Below are positions 34,170-51,377 of a stretch of 64,000 nt of DNA, one piece after another. The notes beneath the pieces are model-generated. The model was given only the letters and a program-made list of their open reading frames with translations, did no database searches and had not been told where the DNA came from. Both the position numbers and the translations under genes were made by a program. The first letter of the stretch is position 1, and each line of letters begins with the position of its first letter. Origin of the DNA: Schistosoma mansoni (lineage: Eukaryota; Platyhelminthes; Trematoda; Strigeidida; Schistosomatidae); the NCBI RefSeq assembly GCF_000237925.1, contig NC_031502.1, positions 39,390,557 to 39,454,556 of the forward strand, read 5' to 3'.

Positions 34170-36000
34170 TGTGTGTACATTAGTTCAAACTGCCAAACCC
34201 CGTTAGCACAGGGAGGTGAAATTGTCAGGAGAAATCCTAGAATGGTAGAAGTAGTGGTAATATCAGTGGTAATAGGGAAACTTAGGCACCAAAGGTACGA
34301 CTCGAAAATATAAATTAGTGAAATAAAAACAAGTTATGAGGAATTCGAAATCTCAGAACTTGGGAGAACACAAAGAATTGATGCATCTCAGCAATGCAAA
34401 CGATTTTCAGATGTCATATAAAGTCTCCAATGACTAGTTATGATAATCATGCAGATGCCAACCAAGCAGTCTATACTTATTAACGTGGCTCAGTCCAATA
34501 GTCAATGGCCTCACGGACTGACGCCACATTTTGGTTTGGTCGCCATAGCTTTCTTTCAGCCTACTCCTACACCAGAAGACACCATCAGTCAAGGTAGGTG
34601 GTCGTTGGGCATACGTAACACATGTCCCAACTGCTTTAGTCGTTGAAAATTTACTGCCTGATCAACCGATTTTTCATCTGTACTTAATAACATTTTATAT
34701 CTGGAGGGAGAACGCCAAATCCCAAACATGCTTGCATTGTTGCTTAGGATGGTTAGAAGACTGCATTTTGTATGCATCTTCACCAAACAGAACTATATCA
34801 TCTGCGTATTCAAAGTGAATCCCCTGGTAGACAACCAATCCCTGAGAAGTCAGACGATGAAAGCGCTAACTCTATAACCATGTTATAAACAATAAAGAGA
34901 GGATACTGATTATAACTCTAGGGGTTCTGGTTATAACAGTCTTTAGACGAATATCTACACTAGATTCCCACCCAGTGTCTATTCTACAGGACTTCAACAC
35001 AACTCAGATCAAGAACACGAGATTAGCCTGACTACAACGTCAATATATTTCCACACCAAAATCCGACACAAGGAACAGTCAATCAATGAGGTCCAACAAC
35101 AAGGAACAGTTCATACATAATAAGGATAGGGGAATACATATAACACATATAACACCTGTCATCCTATCTAATGTCTGACTCATCAAGACAACCAATCACT
35201 GTCATCCTCACCCACACATCAAACCATGTCTGTAAAAATTTTAAATAAATATGGAAAAAGCGGACACCATTTGAAGTGACCAATTCCGATGACGGTTCAC
35301 CATAAGCTCAGATTCGACCAGAAGTATTCGAGTAGAGAGCCTGTACAAGGTTAATGTACTCCTCTGGTACGCCTTTCAATGACCGACACTGCCACAGAAC
35401 CTCATAATCAACAGATTCGAACGCTGCCTCAAGGTCACTAGTTTGACAATTGTAGGGCGTAGGATGTCTATATTCCAGAATCTGCTGAAGGGTGAATATT
35501 TGATTTATACATCCTCATCCGGGTCTGAAACCAGCTTGATTCTCTGCAGTTTGCACTTCACAAACCAAAGTTAGACGTCAAAGTATTATTGAGGCGAATA
35601 TTTTAGATAAAAGTCAAACTGATACCTGTGATTACTACAAGAGAATCCTCATCCTTTCCTAAAAACTAGAACTACCAGCAATTGAGACCAGTCGGATGAT
35701 ATTAGGTTCAGTTTCAAGAATTTAACTAAGATCTCAGTCAATCTAACTGTTAAAACTGAACGTTCCTTAAAAACCTCTCTCGCTTCAGATTACCTGTAGC
35801 CTTCCCAACCTCACTAAGAGTTGAAGGACTTACATCAACAAGTGTTGCTGAAAGCCACTTGAACTGTTCTCTCAAGTGTTCCGCTCATCAGTCCAATCTC
35901 CCGGATTGAGTGAATAATAGTCTCGTATTTTTCTGCGATAGCTTCACTCACAGCCGGATTGTAATTCATCCTCTGTACCATTAATCGGATTTCCCTTAAA
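34170..36000 (-). mobile_element. Degraded SR3/Perere-like LINE with RT
   Basis: Minus-strand frames give an RT palm piece around 35420-35290 (DSVDYEVLWQCRSLKG, then GVPEEYINLVQALYSN) and a C-terminal piece NNASMFGIWRSPSRYKMLL...DEKSVDQAVNFQRLKQLGHVLRMP (34786-34589). Both match the element at 56400-58294. Sequence between the pieces is rearranged or lost. Confidence 0.75.
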
Positions 36001-36029
36001 ACTGGTATATTACTATGCAGGACCACATA

Positions 36030-36430
36030 GCTTATTCTAGTTTCCAAACAGGCCAATTTATTCATTCCTCACATTTTGACCTTGTCGATTATTCGCTTAT
36101 CAACCTTGGCTGTTTTTATATGAGCGTATGTGTGTGTACTTCTTATCCTATTCATCACATGTCTGTGACTTATTTTTATCTGACTATAAATATCGATTAA
36201 CGCTCGATCAAATCGAGTTGGCTCACATGCCTTCTCCACTGCATGTCATTTCGCTTCGCTTTCTCCTCTTCGTTTCTCCGCTCGTTTGTCCGGATCAATG
36301 ATTGTATAAAATATACGTGTTCGAAATTCATTCTCGTATTTGACTTATTTAATTCCCTTATTCACTAACGCGGATTAAGTCCATAATGATATACGAGGGT
36401 AGCTGACATGGATATCTCAATAACAGTCAT
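36030..36430 (+). repeat. LTR-like fossil repeat
   Basis: Resembles 62810-63255: both contain GTCCGGATCAAYGATTGTATAAAATA, AATTCATTCTCGTATTTRAC and TTATTCACTAACGC in the same order and spacing. The TATA-like box and layout suggest an LTR of a schistosome Gypsy-type family, but no internal domain is adjacent. A broken, old remnant. Confidence 0.4.
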
Positions 36431-37932
36431 TTAAACGATCCAACTAGAGTCAGATCTCGGGCCACCTAAAGTGAATAAATACAACCCCCAACATCTTGTG
36501 CATTTTATTTACATGTCCCGACGATTTTCGCAATTTATTCACTTAATCGCTAAATAATAACCTTAGTACACAAGTAAGGAATGTATCACATAGTAATCGA
36601 CTAATTAACATCGCCAGAACAATTGGAAAGCGAAGGAATATTTCCAAAAATGAAAAAATAATATTACGATTAGCATTTTGCTTTGTAACATAACAGCTAT
36701 GAATATAAATGGGAAAAACAACTTCGGAGAAAATCACTCAAGGATAGTCATTAGTTTAAAACTTGAAGCTTCTAAATGACGTTCCGCCGTTGTCTGTTTG
36801 AGGAGCTAAATGATAGTTTACTGTCTACTGTAACAGAAGAGACGCAAATAACAATCAGTATTGCTTTCCCTTTGAACCTGCATAAACATTTTGGTTAAAC
36901 TGAGAGTATCAACTCCTAAAAATATGGTCGTGACGAATTAGTATGTTATTTAAACAAGCATTTCCTTCTTGTGGTTTCACTAGGCGAATTCAACTAGTAC
37001 CGTATACCAAAATAGTTATTTTCTGTTAGTTCCCGTTATTAAGTGCACACTCATTGTTGATAGTGCTACTTAATCATGGATCCACTAAGCAACCTCAAGA
37101 CAATGAACCGCAGTAAACCACAGTTGGACAGATCCCATAACATACGGATGTGGTGAAACCAGTAACTTTTCCAATTACGTCTCAAAATAACAGATTGGTA
37201 CATATAACATTAGTGACTAAATGAAAACGGGAGATAATCGTTTAGTTGATGGAGTTTTGTGACGACTGTTTTAATTCACAGGCTGTATCCATGATAGGTT
37301 GGTCTCGTTTAGGATGCCGTGGACAATGCATATCCTAGGACAATTTCATTACAATAGATTAGTATACTGGGTTCTGTAAATTCTGAATATATCGAGAAAC
37401 ATTGCAACACATTGAAAACTAAGACCATAAGTCACAGGTAGATTTAACATGAAACCATGGTCCAGAAGTTTTAATATTGTCATGGAATTCAGTGATCAAT
37501 TAAATCGATAACCACTCACTAAATAAAATAAGCTATTTTCATAGCTTATAATTTAAATGAGGACGGAAATTCTGCATAATCGTCGGTGATTACTATCAGG
37601 ACTGTCTATAAGTATATCGCTACAATACATTGCTAGAACCAGAAAGACATCAGATGGATCAAGGTGACGTAATAAGAAGTGGGTATCAGAAAAAGGGGGA
37701 CTTCGGTCTATATATTGAACAAAGTGGTGTGACAAAAAAGCTAGTAGCCACTAACGAAGCCTTTAAATACTAGCTCGTGAAATTATAATAAACTACTCGC
37801 CAAATCGTGACAGCATCAACACGGTAATACTCCAAAAAAAGAACTGAAATATTTTATTCTTAAATAACAGTCTACATAATAAGACAATAAACTAAATCAA
37901 TTTAGTTCTCCAAAAGACATTGAAGTGTTAAT

Positions 37933-37938
37933 TTTATT
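37933..37938 (-). terminator. Enolase poly(A) signal
   Basis: AATAAA on the minus strand 9 nt after the enolase stop codon. Confidence 0.6.
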
Positions 37939-37946
37939 AATTATTC

Positions 37947-44120
<6,174 letters not shown>

Positions 44121-44123
44121 TTT

Positions 44124-44125
44124 CT
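44124..44125 (-). promoter_or_regulatory. Spliced-leader acceptor for enolase mRNA (inferred)
   Basis: On the minus strand, CCTTTTTTCTTCGCAG is followed by AAA and then ATG. Only 117 nt separate the UQCRB stop from the enolase ATG, leaving no room for an ordinary promoter and 5' UTR. Trans-splicing of schistosome enolase downstream of the ubiquinol-binding protein is established; the exact acceptor here is read from the sequence. Confidence 0.8.
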
Positions 44126-44191
44126 GCGAAGAAAAAAGGTTTTTAGCTAGGTTAGAACATAGGACAGTAAGAACAATGCTTTTCAACAACT

Positions 44192-44197
44192 TTTATT
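44192..44197 (-). terminator. UQCRB poly(A) signal
   Basis: AATAAA 41 nt after the UQCRB stop and about 70 nt before the enolase ATG. Confidence 0.75.
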
Positions 44198-44237
44198 AGA
44201 CTAATTTGACACTAACAGACAATGTAAACATTTACAT

Positions 44238-44630
44238 TTATTCACTATATATCTCAGGATTGACAAAATTATCCCAATTTGACCGGTCACTCATTTCCTT
44301 CACAACAACGTTAACGTACGGCTCCAAGTATGGGATATCATCTTCAATAGTAGTCCACTGTTCCTTCGGCAAAACATGTTTCGAAGCGTAGAGAAGCGAC
44401 GCTCGTGCGATTCGAAAGTCCCTAGCTTCCTGTAGTTCACGTGGAAGTCGACGTAGAGCTTCGAGCCAAACAGGACTATGAGGCAGCCAATCATGTTTCA
44501 AAAGTCCGACTTGATTATAGTAAGCATTGTTGAATCCGAACATCTTTATCTTTTGTTGAAGATCACTCATTCGATTAAGACTGGAACGATACGATGCTAT
44601 AAATTCCGCACCAGTTCGGAGGTATGCCAT
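44238..44630 (-). CDS. UQCRB: Cytochrome b-c1 complex subunit 7 (ubiquinol-binding protein)
   Basis: Single-exon 130-residue protein, a supernumerary subunit of mitochondrial complex III (QCR7/UQCRB family, 14 kDa), needed for assembly and ubiquinol handling on the matrix side. The full length fits the family (about 110-130). Family features seen: the central GLLKHDWLP and [20 protein letters not shown] block, then [18 protein letters not shown], close to the conserved EL..R..R..RA...S.....LPK.QW...EED..YL.PY pattern. An acceptor-like CCTTACAG lies 20 nt before the ATG. It is the upstream cistron of the enolase pair. Confidence 0.93.
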   Translation of the reverse strand: MAYLRTGAEFIASYRSSLNRMSDLQQKIKMFGFNNAYYNQVGLLKHDWLPHSPVWLEALRRLPRELQEARDFRIARASLLYASKHVLPKEQWTTIEDDIPYLEPYVNVVVKEMSDRSNWDNFVNPEIYSE

Positions 44631-44650
44631 CCCGAATATATTTCGCTAGC

Positions 44651-44652
44651 CT
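44651..44652 (-). promoter_or_regulatory. Acceptor-like AG upstream of UQCRB ATG
   Basis: Minus strand CATTACCTTACAG then GCTAGCG, 20 nt before the ATG. It could be a cis 5' UTR splice site or a trans-splice site; the sequence alone cannot decide. Confidence 0.4.
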
Positions 44653-45939
44653 GTAAGGTAATGAATAGGATCTTATATGAAAATTATTTTGAACTTATAT
44701 GAAAACGGATTTTTTACACGAAAGACTAAGTTACCGAGTGATATCTATTAATGCGTTGACATACTTTCGACATATTGACTAACATGTGTTACAGTGCTTT
44801 TATAACTTGTGGAGATCGTTTATTATAACACCTCTAGAACCCTAAAAAATGTACATTAATAGCGTTCATGAAAATGGGTTTTCTAAACATAGTACTTACC
44901 GTACTTATAAGAGGATAAGCGCCTGACTATCTGGTAACTACTTTATATCAACCGACGCAACATGCATAGTACATCTATATACCGTTCATAAATTAACTGC
45001 TTAATCCGAATTAAGTAAAACGGGTACATTAAATCTAAATTTAGGAAAGCCCTAATGGGAGGCATTGGTGACAGATATGAATGCGCGTTAAGTGGAAGCA
45101 CCTGTTGTCCATTACCGCTTCAACTATTTTAGTAGTTCTGGGCCATAAACCCTTGGGTGTGTATGGTAGATTTTTGCAGATGTATGTTAACATCTACACA
45201 TTCGAGCTGGGTACTTCACAGAAATATATCTATCAATCTTCCTTAAATAGTCGAAGGGGGAAGATTACCATTTTTCTTGAAGAACTAACATCTGGAGGTA
45301 AATCGACAATTCCCTTTTTAATTACTTTGTCGCTTCTTTTATTTCCGCAGTTTTGGTTCTGTGGGTTGTATAGAATTTAGACTGGAATACATTAACTAGA
45401 ATAATTGAGAATCCCTACAGTCCAGACTGCCGAACTAGATTTGTAATAAGTGGTGTAACTGAAAATAAATGATTGAGCATACCAAACTCCCAACCGACCC
45501 ATGTCCCGAATAACCTACGTGACTTACTGCTTTACCAATCGATCTACATGGTCATCAGTTTATACAGTAAAACAAATTATGGTTTCAATCTATTTCAAAA
45601 ACCGAAAATAGAGCACGCGACCTAGAAACTCCTTCGAAAGAATCCTTTGCGTATTCTAAATACATGTAAATCCCTCGTTTCAAGTTAGTGCCACCGACCT
45701 AGTGAAATTATTAATAATGAGTGGAATCATAACTTTTGTGATGTAGTTCTTTGAATAAATGGGCAGTGTGGTCGGATTCGACTTTCGTTTGGACGGTTAT
45801 TTATACTGGATAACATAGGTTAGTGTAGGCAATGATGGGACTTTGAACTGTAGCCGTAAATAAATCCCAAAAACCAATAGTTCTGTAAGTCTTCGACATT
45901 TGGAGTTAACTTCATTACTTTTACTGGAATCACTTAGCC

Positions 45940-46110
45940 CAAGGCTCTCTGTCACACACCCGCATCAGATAACGAGTGGTCACGTCGTGCCACACATTTC
46001 CTACAACAGCTAGTCACTTCTCGATTAGTCGATGTTCTATCAAGTATATCTTCGAGTCTCTTCGCTTCTGACTTCTGAATTTGACTAGTTTGGCACACTT
46101 TAATCATAAA
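45940..46110 (+). repeat. Dispersed repeat, inverted partner at 49650-49840
   Basis: CACTTCTCGATTAGTCGATG and CTCTTCGCTTCTGACTTCTG match, in reverse complement and with divergence, the stretch at 49660-49760. Family unknown. Confidence 0.45.
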
Positions 46111-46439
46111 GGTGTCACTGATTAATGCGTTGTCTAACTCCCAATACTTCTGGTTGGTGGTTCGTTGGTGGAGATCACAATTTCTAATTTAATATACCTA
46201 TATTTTAACCTTATACCGACTTTGATATTCTACTGAGCCATCTTGCTACATGAAATTCATAACTGTTTGCCGATTGAATGATTAGTAAAAAAAATAAGAG
46301 TACTGATGGAGTTGTGACTTGGAGAGTGCCCTGACAGTCCCTCCAAATTGAACTCCTCTGCTCGAGCACAGCTAAATAAAACCTGTCTCACTCCATCTAT
46401 ATAGTTGTCCGATGCTTTTTTAGCATTAGTTTTATTGTA

Positions 46440-46840
46440 GTGCCGCGATTTGTTAATCGTTTACTTCGATAACCGTTATAATTCTAAACATAACGGTGCG
46501 TAAAATCAGAAGACGAAGGATAGCAGCAGCTACAGTTTATTGTCGAATAACTCAGGTTAGAAAGTTAACAACATCTGAGCGAATATCAACGAGCGAGTGA
46601 GCGGCAAGCGAGAGAGCGAGTGAACAGGCGAACAAGCGAAGGAAACGAACGAGGAGCAAGCGAGCGAATAGCAAGCAATTACATAGGCAATTTATAGTCA
46701 GATTTGATAAGGGCACAGCAAAGCAAGACAAAGGCTGATAATAATATTTGCGTGCGTACACATATGGGGAGGAGTATGAGTCATCAAATGATATTTAAGC
46801 AGTCAACATTTCGGATAGAGTGTCATGTGCTCTAATGGTA
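46440..46840 (-). repeat. Possible LTR-like fossil with GCGA-rich tract
   Basis: 46575-46670 is a low-complexity run of GAGC/GCGA units. On the minus strand it has an order similar to 36120-36300 (ATAGTCAGAT-type block next to the CGCTC-rich tract). Relationship uncertain; no coding domains nearby. Confidence 0.3.
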
Positions 46841-47155
46841 TAGCAGTACAAAGAATATGCAAATTGTTACTATCCAAATGACGATGTCTGTTAAGTAAGT
46901 TATAAAAAGGGCTTAACCAAAATTGGCTATAATCGAAATTGATTGTAGGATGGTTGCTATATTATCTTGACTACCACCAGTCGGTGATCTGGATCACGTC
47001 AACTCCTCTCCTTCATCTTACATCTTCTATGGACTTTATGAATTGCTTATTGATCCAGATGTGGTCAATATGGTTCTCCTCAGTGTAGTTAGACCAAACC
47101 AATATCGCTTTGTGTATGTGTATGTTGGATAAAAGATGTCAGCAAAAACCATTTT

Positions 47156-47404
47156 CACAAGGGGGGTTTTTGTGGAGATTTAGTAATTTTATAGTTAAGA
47201 TCATGAGTTATGGATGCCAGCTCAGTGGTCTATCGGTTAAGGGCTCCGGCTCGAGACTGGTAGGTCCTGGGTTCGAATCTCGCGAGAGCGGGTTCGTGGA
47301 TGCGCACTACTGAGGAGTCCCATAATAGAACGAAACGGCCGTCCAGTGCTTCCAGGTTTTCGATGGTGGTCTAGCCTCAATTGACTCATGATCTTAACTA
47401 TAAA
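47156..47404 (+). repeat. Complete hammerhead SINE nested in an RTE LINE
   Basis: Flanked on both sides by AAAAACCATTTT (about 47144-47155 and 47405-47416), a 12-bp target duplication. The order is GGGGGGTTTTTGTGGAG head, A box (CTCAGTGGTCTATCGG), near-perfect B box (GGGTTCGAATCTC), hammerhead, tail TGACTCATGATCTTAAC. This copy defines the full unit best because both boundaries are marked. Confidence 0.82.
47304..47349 (+). ncRNA. Hammerhead motif in nested SINE
   Basis: CUGAGGA at 47310-47316, GAAA at 47332-47335, stem III ACGG/CCGU, cleavage after C47343. Stem I is 5 bp with one mismatch next to the core. Stem II has one C-A mismatch. Confidence 0.6.
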
Positions 47405-49110
47405 AAAAACCATTTTGTTGAAAGCATATGGATTCGCCAGTCTCTCATCATTTTCATTCATTTCTCCCAGTCCATGTTTCTATGGTCCACTGAAGGAAGC
47501 CTCTCACAAAACTGGTCTTTGTCGTTTTCGTTAATATCATTAGTGGGTGCGTTGCATCGGATGACATTCATTGCAATCCTCCCTTATTCGTTTTGAAGTA
47601 TGCTTTGATGATCCTGGATGCATGAAATTCCCACGCTATAAGTGCTTTACGTGCTTCTTAAGAAGCATCAGTGCAACTCGTCTAGTTTGCAAGGCATTTT
47701 GTTCTTCGTAAACATAATACAACGGCTCTTTACAGCAAGTTAGTTTTTCCAATCCAGCTCATATTCAATGGATTTCACTTACTCCATGTAGAGCTAGGTC
47801 ATAACTTTACATTTTTAATGTCATTTGGCTGGTCTTTCCAGTCTCCCGTATACATATATTGATGGCTGCCCTGGTTTCCAGAAGGGGTATTGACCCCGTG
47901 ACTTCTGAGGTGTCTGGAGTTTCACCATGAGGCATCATAACTCCTCCAAATGAAGGAAAACCTTTCAACTCCTATGGGAGTGTTTGAATGGCCAATGTAC
48001 ATTTTTCTGCTGAGTGTTTGTTTAACAATGTTGTTTTCCTAAGGATGGGTTTCCTAACCGCATGACGAACCTTTAACATTTACCAAGCTTTGTGAACGAC
48101 AGTATCCCCGGATAGGCTCCTGTGGGCAGTCATTGGTAGAACATAGTCACACGTCACGTACCATGAAGCTATTGGAATCTCTCCCAATAATTTTATTGAT
48201 TATTACCATCCGAAGGACATTTGACTAAATAACAAACGGCAAATGTTACCCTACACTTTTAATCGCCCATCACAAATATAGAACCTAAGAAATAAATGCG
48301 TACAGAGGCATCATGCCGCAGGCGATTCCGGTTTGTAACACTGGTGATATTGTTGCATAAAATATGAAGACTAATATCCTCTTCTAAGATAGACTGCTAA
48401 TCGAAAAAATACGCATTTGTATATAATTCGACCGACTCAACTGTAATTAAAACTAATTTGATAATCCCGGCCAACAAATAATTAATAAACTTGTTGGGCT
48501 AGTAAAAGTTCACTTAGCCCTGGCCAAATCAGCTATCGCTCCGAACCCTTCCCACCTTGCATGGCAGATCACTGGACTTTGGACAATTTGTACAATTCAC
48601 ACCTGGACTGGTACTAATGCATGATGAAAGGAAAGTCAAGTGCGATTTCTTCATTGTTGTGTTTAGATTTGGTTCCCGCACAAAGCCTTGGTATTTTTTT
48701 CATTCAGTTTTCTTGTTTGCCAACCTATTTCTGAGTTTGCTTTAGTTGTTGAATGCTTCTGCCACTAGTCCCTTGTATGTTTATAGGTTCGTATTTTAAC
48801 TTGGCGGAGGACAGTTATTAGGTGATTTGGTGAGTTCATTATTGATCTCAGATTGTAGGGATAGTTTTCGTTGTCCTAGAAGTTATAGTTAGGGAAAAGA
48901 TTATATATTTTTTTGATAAACAGAGCATTCCCAGCTTATGCTACTTTTCCTTGCATTTTTGGACAGCATTTCCAAAAATGTATAAACAGACTGATCACAA
49001 ATTAGCTGTCTTTTGAATTGAGCTGTCGGGGACTAAAACAACCTGGCTACAAATCTTCTCTTGGATGCAACACATAACGACACCGTTGTTCGAACTCATT
49101 TCTATACAAG

Positions 49111-49422
49111 GATCACGAGAACCAGTTAAGCCAAATGTTCATTGGGAAAGGATGCGACGACATATTTCGGTTGCGGTCGACGTGTCGAGGTGTGTGCAAT
49201 TCTAGCTGGCTAGTCGTCGTAAGCAATGGACAATACGGCGTACCTAAATGTGAACCTGTCCAGATGTTTGGTAGAATGCTTTCAGCTGAGTTTGTGTCCC
49301 GTAAAACCAATGAAGTCAGCATCAAAGTTGAAGACTCGAAAAATCATTTACTATGGAGGTCTGCTCCTAAAGATTTATTAGAAAGGAGGTTTGATAAACA
49401 GGGAAATATTATTCGAAACTGA
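49111..49422 (+). CDS. Unrecognised coding-like exon (3' end of an unknown gene?)
   Basis: An acceptor-like tract (TTCGAACTCATTTCTATACAAG) is followed by about 103 open codons to a TGA: DHENQLSQMFIGKGCDDIF, then WLVVVSNGQYGVPKCEPVQM, FGRMLSAEFVSRKTNEVSI and LLWRSAPKDLLERRFD. Composition looks protein-like, with balanced charged and hydrophobic residues and no low complexity. I recognise no family. It could be a last exon on the plus strand, a small single-exon gene from the ATG at 49135, or a processed pseudogene. No AATAAA lies close after the stop. Confidence 0.35.
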   Translation, partial: DHENQLSQMFIGKGCDDIFRLRSTCRGVCNSSWLVVVSNGQYGVPKCEPVQMFGRMLSAEFVSRKTNEVSIKVEDSKNHLLWRSAPKDLLERRFDKQGNIIRN

Positions 49423-49649
49423 TAACAACAACCTTTAGTGCATCGTAAAACCTGTATTTTACACATACACAACGTTCACTCAATTTCGGAGGTATTTCCG
49501 AAATTCAAACTCAGTAATTTGCAATGAATTTTGTTCAGCTTTTAAATCTTTTCACTACATATGCGGGACAGTCATTGACACTAAGTGCGACAACCATTCA
49601 TCTTGAAGATACGACTTGTGTTGTAGTTTGGCAACTAGCAACCAGTAAC

Positions 49650-49840
49650 ACCTTCTTTATTTGAAGCGTTCCCCAACCAGTTAAAATCAGAAGTCAGATG
49701 CGAAGAGATCGGAAAGATATATTTGATACGTAATCGATATATCGAGAAGCGTTTACTCTAATCTGGCTAGTGAACGTAGGAGCTGTGTCTCACTCTAGGT
49801 CGTAACGTGATCTGGTGCGGATGCATGACCGAAAGCCTTC
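49650..49840 (-). repeat. Dispersed repeat, inverted partner of 45940-46110
   Basis: The reverse complement contains GATCTCTTCGCATCTGACTT, which parallels the other copy. Family unknown. Confidence 0.45.
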
Positions 49841-50516
49841 AGTTAAACAAGTCCACTTAAAACAATGTGGTCAGCATCCAATGTCGAACACTTGATGAGC
49901 TATTGATTTTGGGGAATTACTTACAGCTACAATCCCTTTCTGGCTACATTTAATTTTGATTTTACATCGCGATATTGTGTAATAGAGATAAGCTGTTAGT
50001 TAGACGGATTCAGACAGGTTACTATGGTATAGTGGAGCCTTGCTATCGACCTCACAGGCCCCTCGGAAAAATGAAAATATTTCCTAGATAGTCGTTATTA
50101 GTGGTTGTCGTCTACTTGAATTGGACAGGAATAGTTTCACATGCTAGCTCACGTGATATCCACGAGTTGCCGCTACAGTAACGACTGCATACAACAAATA
50201 TAAAGCTCACGCACCTGTCGATGGTACGGAATTGATCGACCCGCGTCAGTTCTACTTGACCTTGACGAGGTTCGATGTACTTGTGGTGAACTTGGGTCCC
50301 TAACCACATGATCGTTGAGCCAGGACATACAATAACTGAGATGTAGATCAGCCGTCAAACCATTGGATAAAATCTATAATGCTTAGCACAGAAACACTTG
50401 ATGGAGATGACATCCCCCACGATGCAGGCTTGGCCACCTCATATATACTCTTACCGTTTCTGTCAAGTGTGAGTGTGGGGTTGTAGGGGTTGGTGAGTTT
50501 CTGATAGGGATTCAAT

Positions 50517-50990
50517 ATGTCAAATCTAGGGGGACTCAAATTCACACCTTATGAAGAGCGCCTCCAACAACTCGACCTTTACTCGTTAGAGTATAGGCAT
50601 CTTAGAGGTGACCTTCTTATGGCTTACAGTATCCCTAACACTTCTGAACATTCCACAAAACATCTACTTAAGCTTATTCACAATACTAACCTAAGGGGTA
50701 ACACCCAGAAACTGGAGACCCAACATAGCAGAATAGACTGTAGACACAACTTCTACTCTTTAAGAGTAGTCAAATGCTAGAATTCGCTGCCGACTGAGCT
50801 ATTCCAAACGACTTCTCAGGAGTCCTTCAAGAGGAAACTTGATCTATTCTTAAGGACTAAGGATAATATCTAATTATGATTTACCAATTTCTTTTTTTTG
50901 CTCTATTATCGTTGGAATACCTAGATTCCCGCCTGGAGGTATTGATGATCCACTGCTACTAGACACGGAAGCCCGTTAAACAAAAGCTTC
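50517..50990 (+). mobile_element. LINE 3' remnant (RT C-terminal domain)
   Basis: LKFTPYEERLQQLDLYSLEYRHLRGDLLMAYSI matches the post-RT domain of CR1/Jockey-type elements (LxLxxLxxRRLRGDLIxxYKI). After a stop the same frame continues NSLPTELFQTTSQESFKRKL, matching the usual WNSLPxxVVxAxSVxxFKxxLD. 5' truncated. Confidence 0.72.
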
Positions 50991-51322
50991 TTGTGTTCCG
51001 TCCACAACCATTTGAACATTTTGAATGTTCAGTTTGTTTTGTTGACTTAATTGTTTTTGTTGTTATGTCTCACCTATAGAAATATGAGTTGTAACGAATT
51101 CGAAATCAATTGTCAAATTGTCTTAATCTTACAACCATGGTATTACTGACTGTTATCGACTGTTTTCCTTTGCAAACCTTATTTCCTTACTGAGTCGTCA
51201 GATGGCTTTTCCTCTTGTTCTTTTTCCTTGCAGACTCTTACACACACTGTTCTCCGTATCAGCCCAGAACACTTCGTATGGTTGAACTGAACTCAAATCT
51301 ACCATAGAACGATAGTGTAAAT

Positions 51323-51377
51323 ATGATGTTCAAGCTCTTGACATTTTTATCTGTATCAACGCTTTTGAATAGTGAAG
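51323..51377 (+). CDS. TCTN: Tectonic exon 1: signal peptide
   Basis: ATG ATG at 51323 and 51326, then FKLLTFLSVSTLLNSE, a hydrophobic signal sequence. Donor GTATGC. Ends phase 1, and the next exon supplies AT to give Asp. Confidence 0.65.

Larger units (their letters stand above)
32365..37932. other. Intergenic region between EGF gene and enolase 3' ends (convergent)
   Basis: AT-rich, with many AATAAA-like motifs up to about 33000 (3' UTR-like), a long TA run, an antisense LINE (34170-36000) and an LTR-like repeat (36030-36430). I see no gene in 36430-37930. Confidence 0.55.
46985..48135 (-). mobile_element. RTE (SR2-like) LINE 5' half, interrupted by a SINE
   Basis: Minus strand: a 5' leader and the ATG region near 47940 resemble 15063-15246. 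The endonuclease part includes NENDERLANPYAFNKMV (47461-47410), then, after the nested SINE, YTEENHIDHIWINKQFIKSIEDV (about 47100-47020). These match the copy at 21871-22642 block by block. Several stops and frame changes. The RT half is absent. Confidence 0.75.
44653..51322. other. Intergenic region between divergent UQCRB and tectonic genes
   Basis: It should hold the promoters of both transcription units, none of which I can pinpoint. Recognised contents: inverted repeat pair 45940/49650, LTR-like remnant 46440-46840, LINE 46985-48135 with nested SINE, an orphan coding-like exon (49111-49422) and a LINE remnant (50517-50990). I recognise nothing in 44660-45930, 48140-49080 or 49850-50510. 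Confidence 0.5.

Noticed and set aside
45081-45380. 99-codon plus-strand ORF
   Set aside because: No recognisable domain, no splice or poly(A) context, and no repeat match; treated as a chance frame.
46552-46761. Minus-strand ORF rich in Leu, Ser and Ala
   Set aside because: Produced by a GCGA/GAGC low-complexity tract, not a gene.
47210-47290. tRNA gene (A box and near-perfect B box)
   Set aside because: No acceptor stem or foldable cloverleaf; it is the tRNA-derived head of a dispersed SINE.
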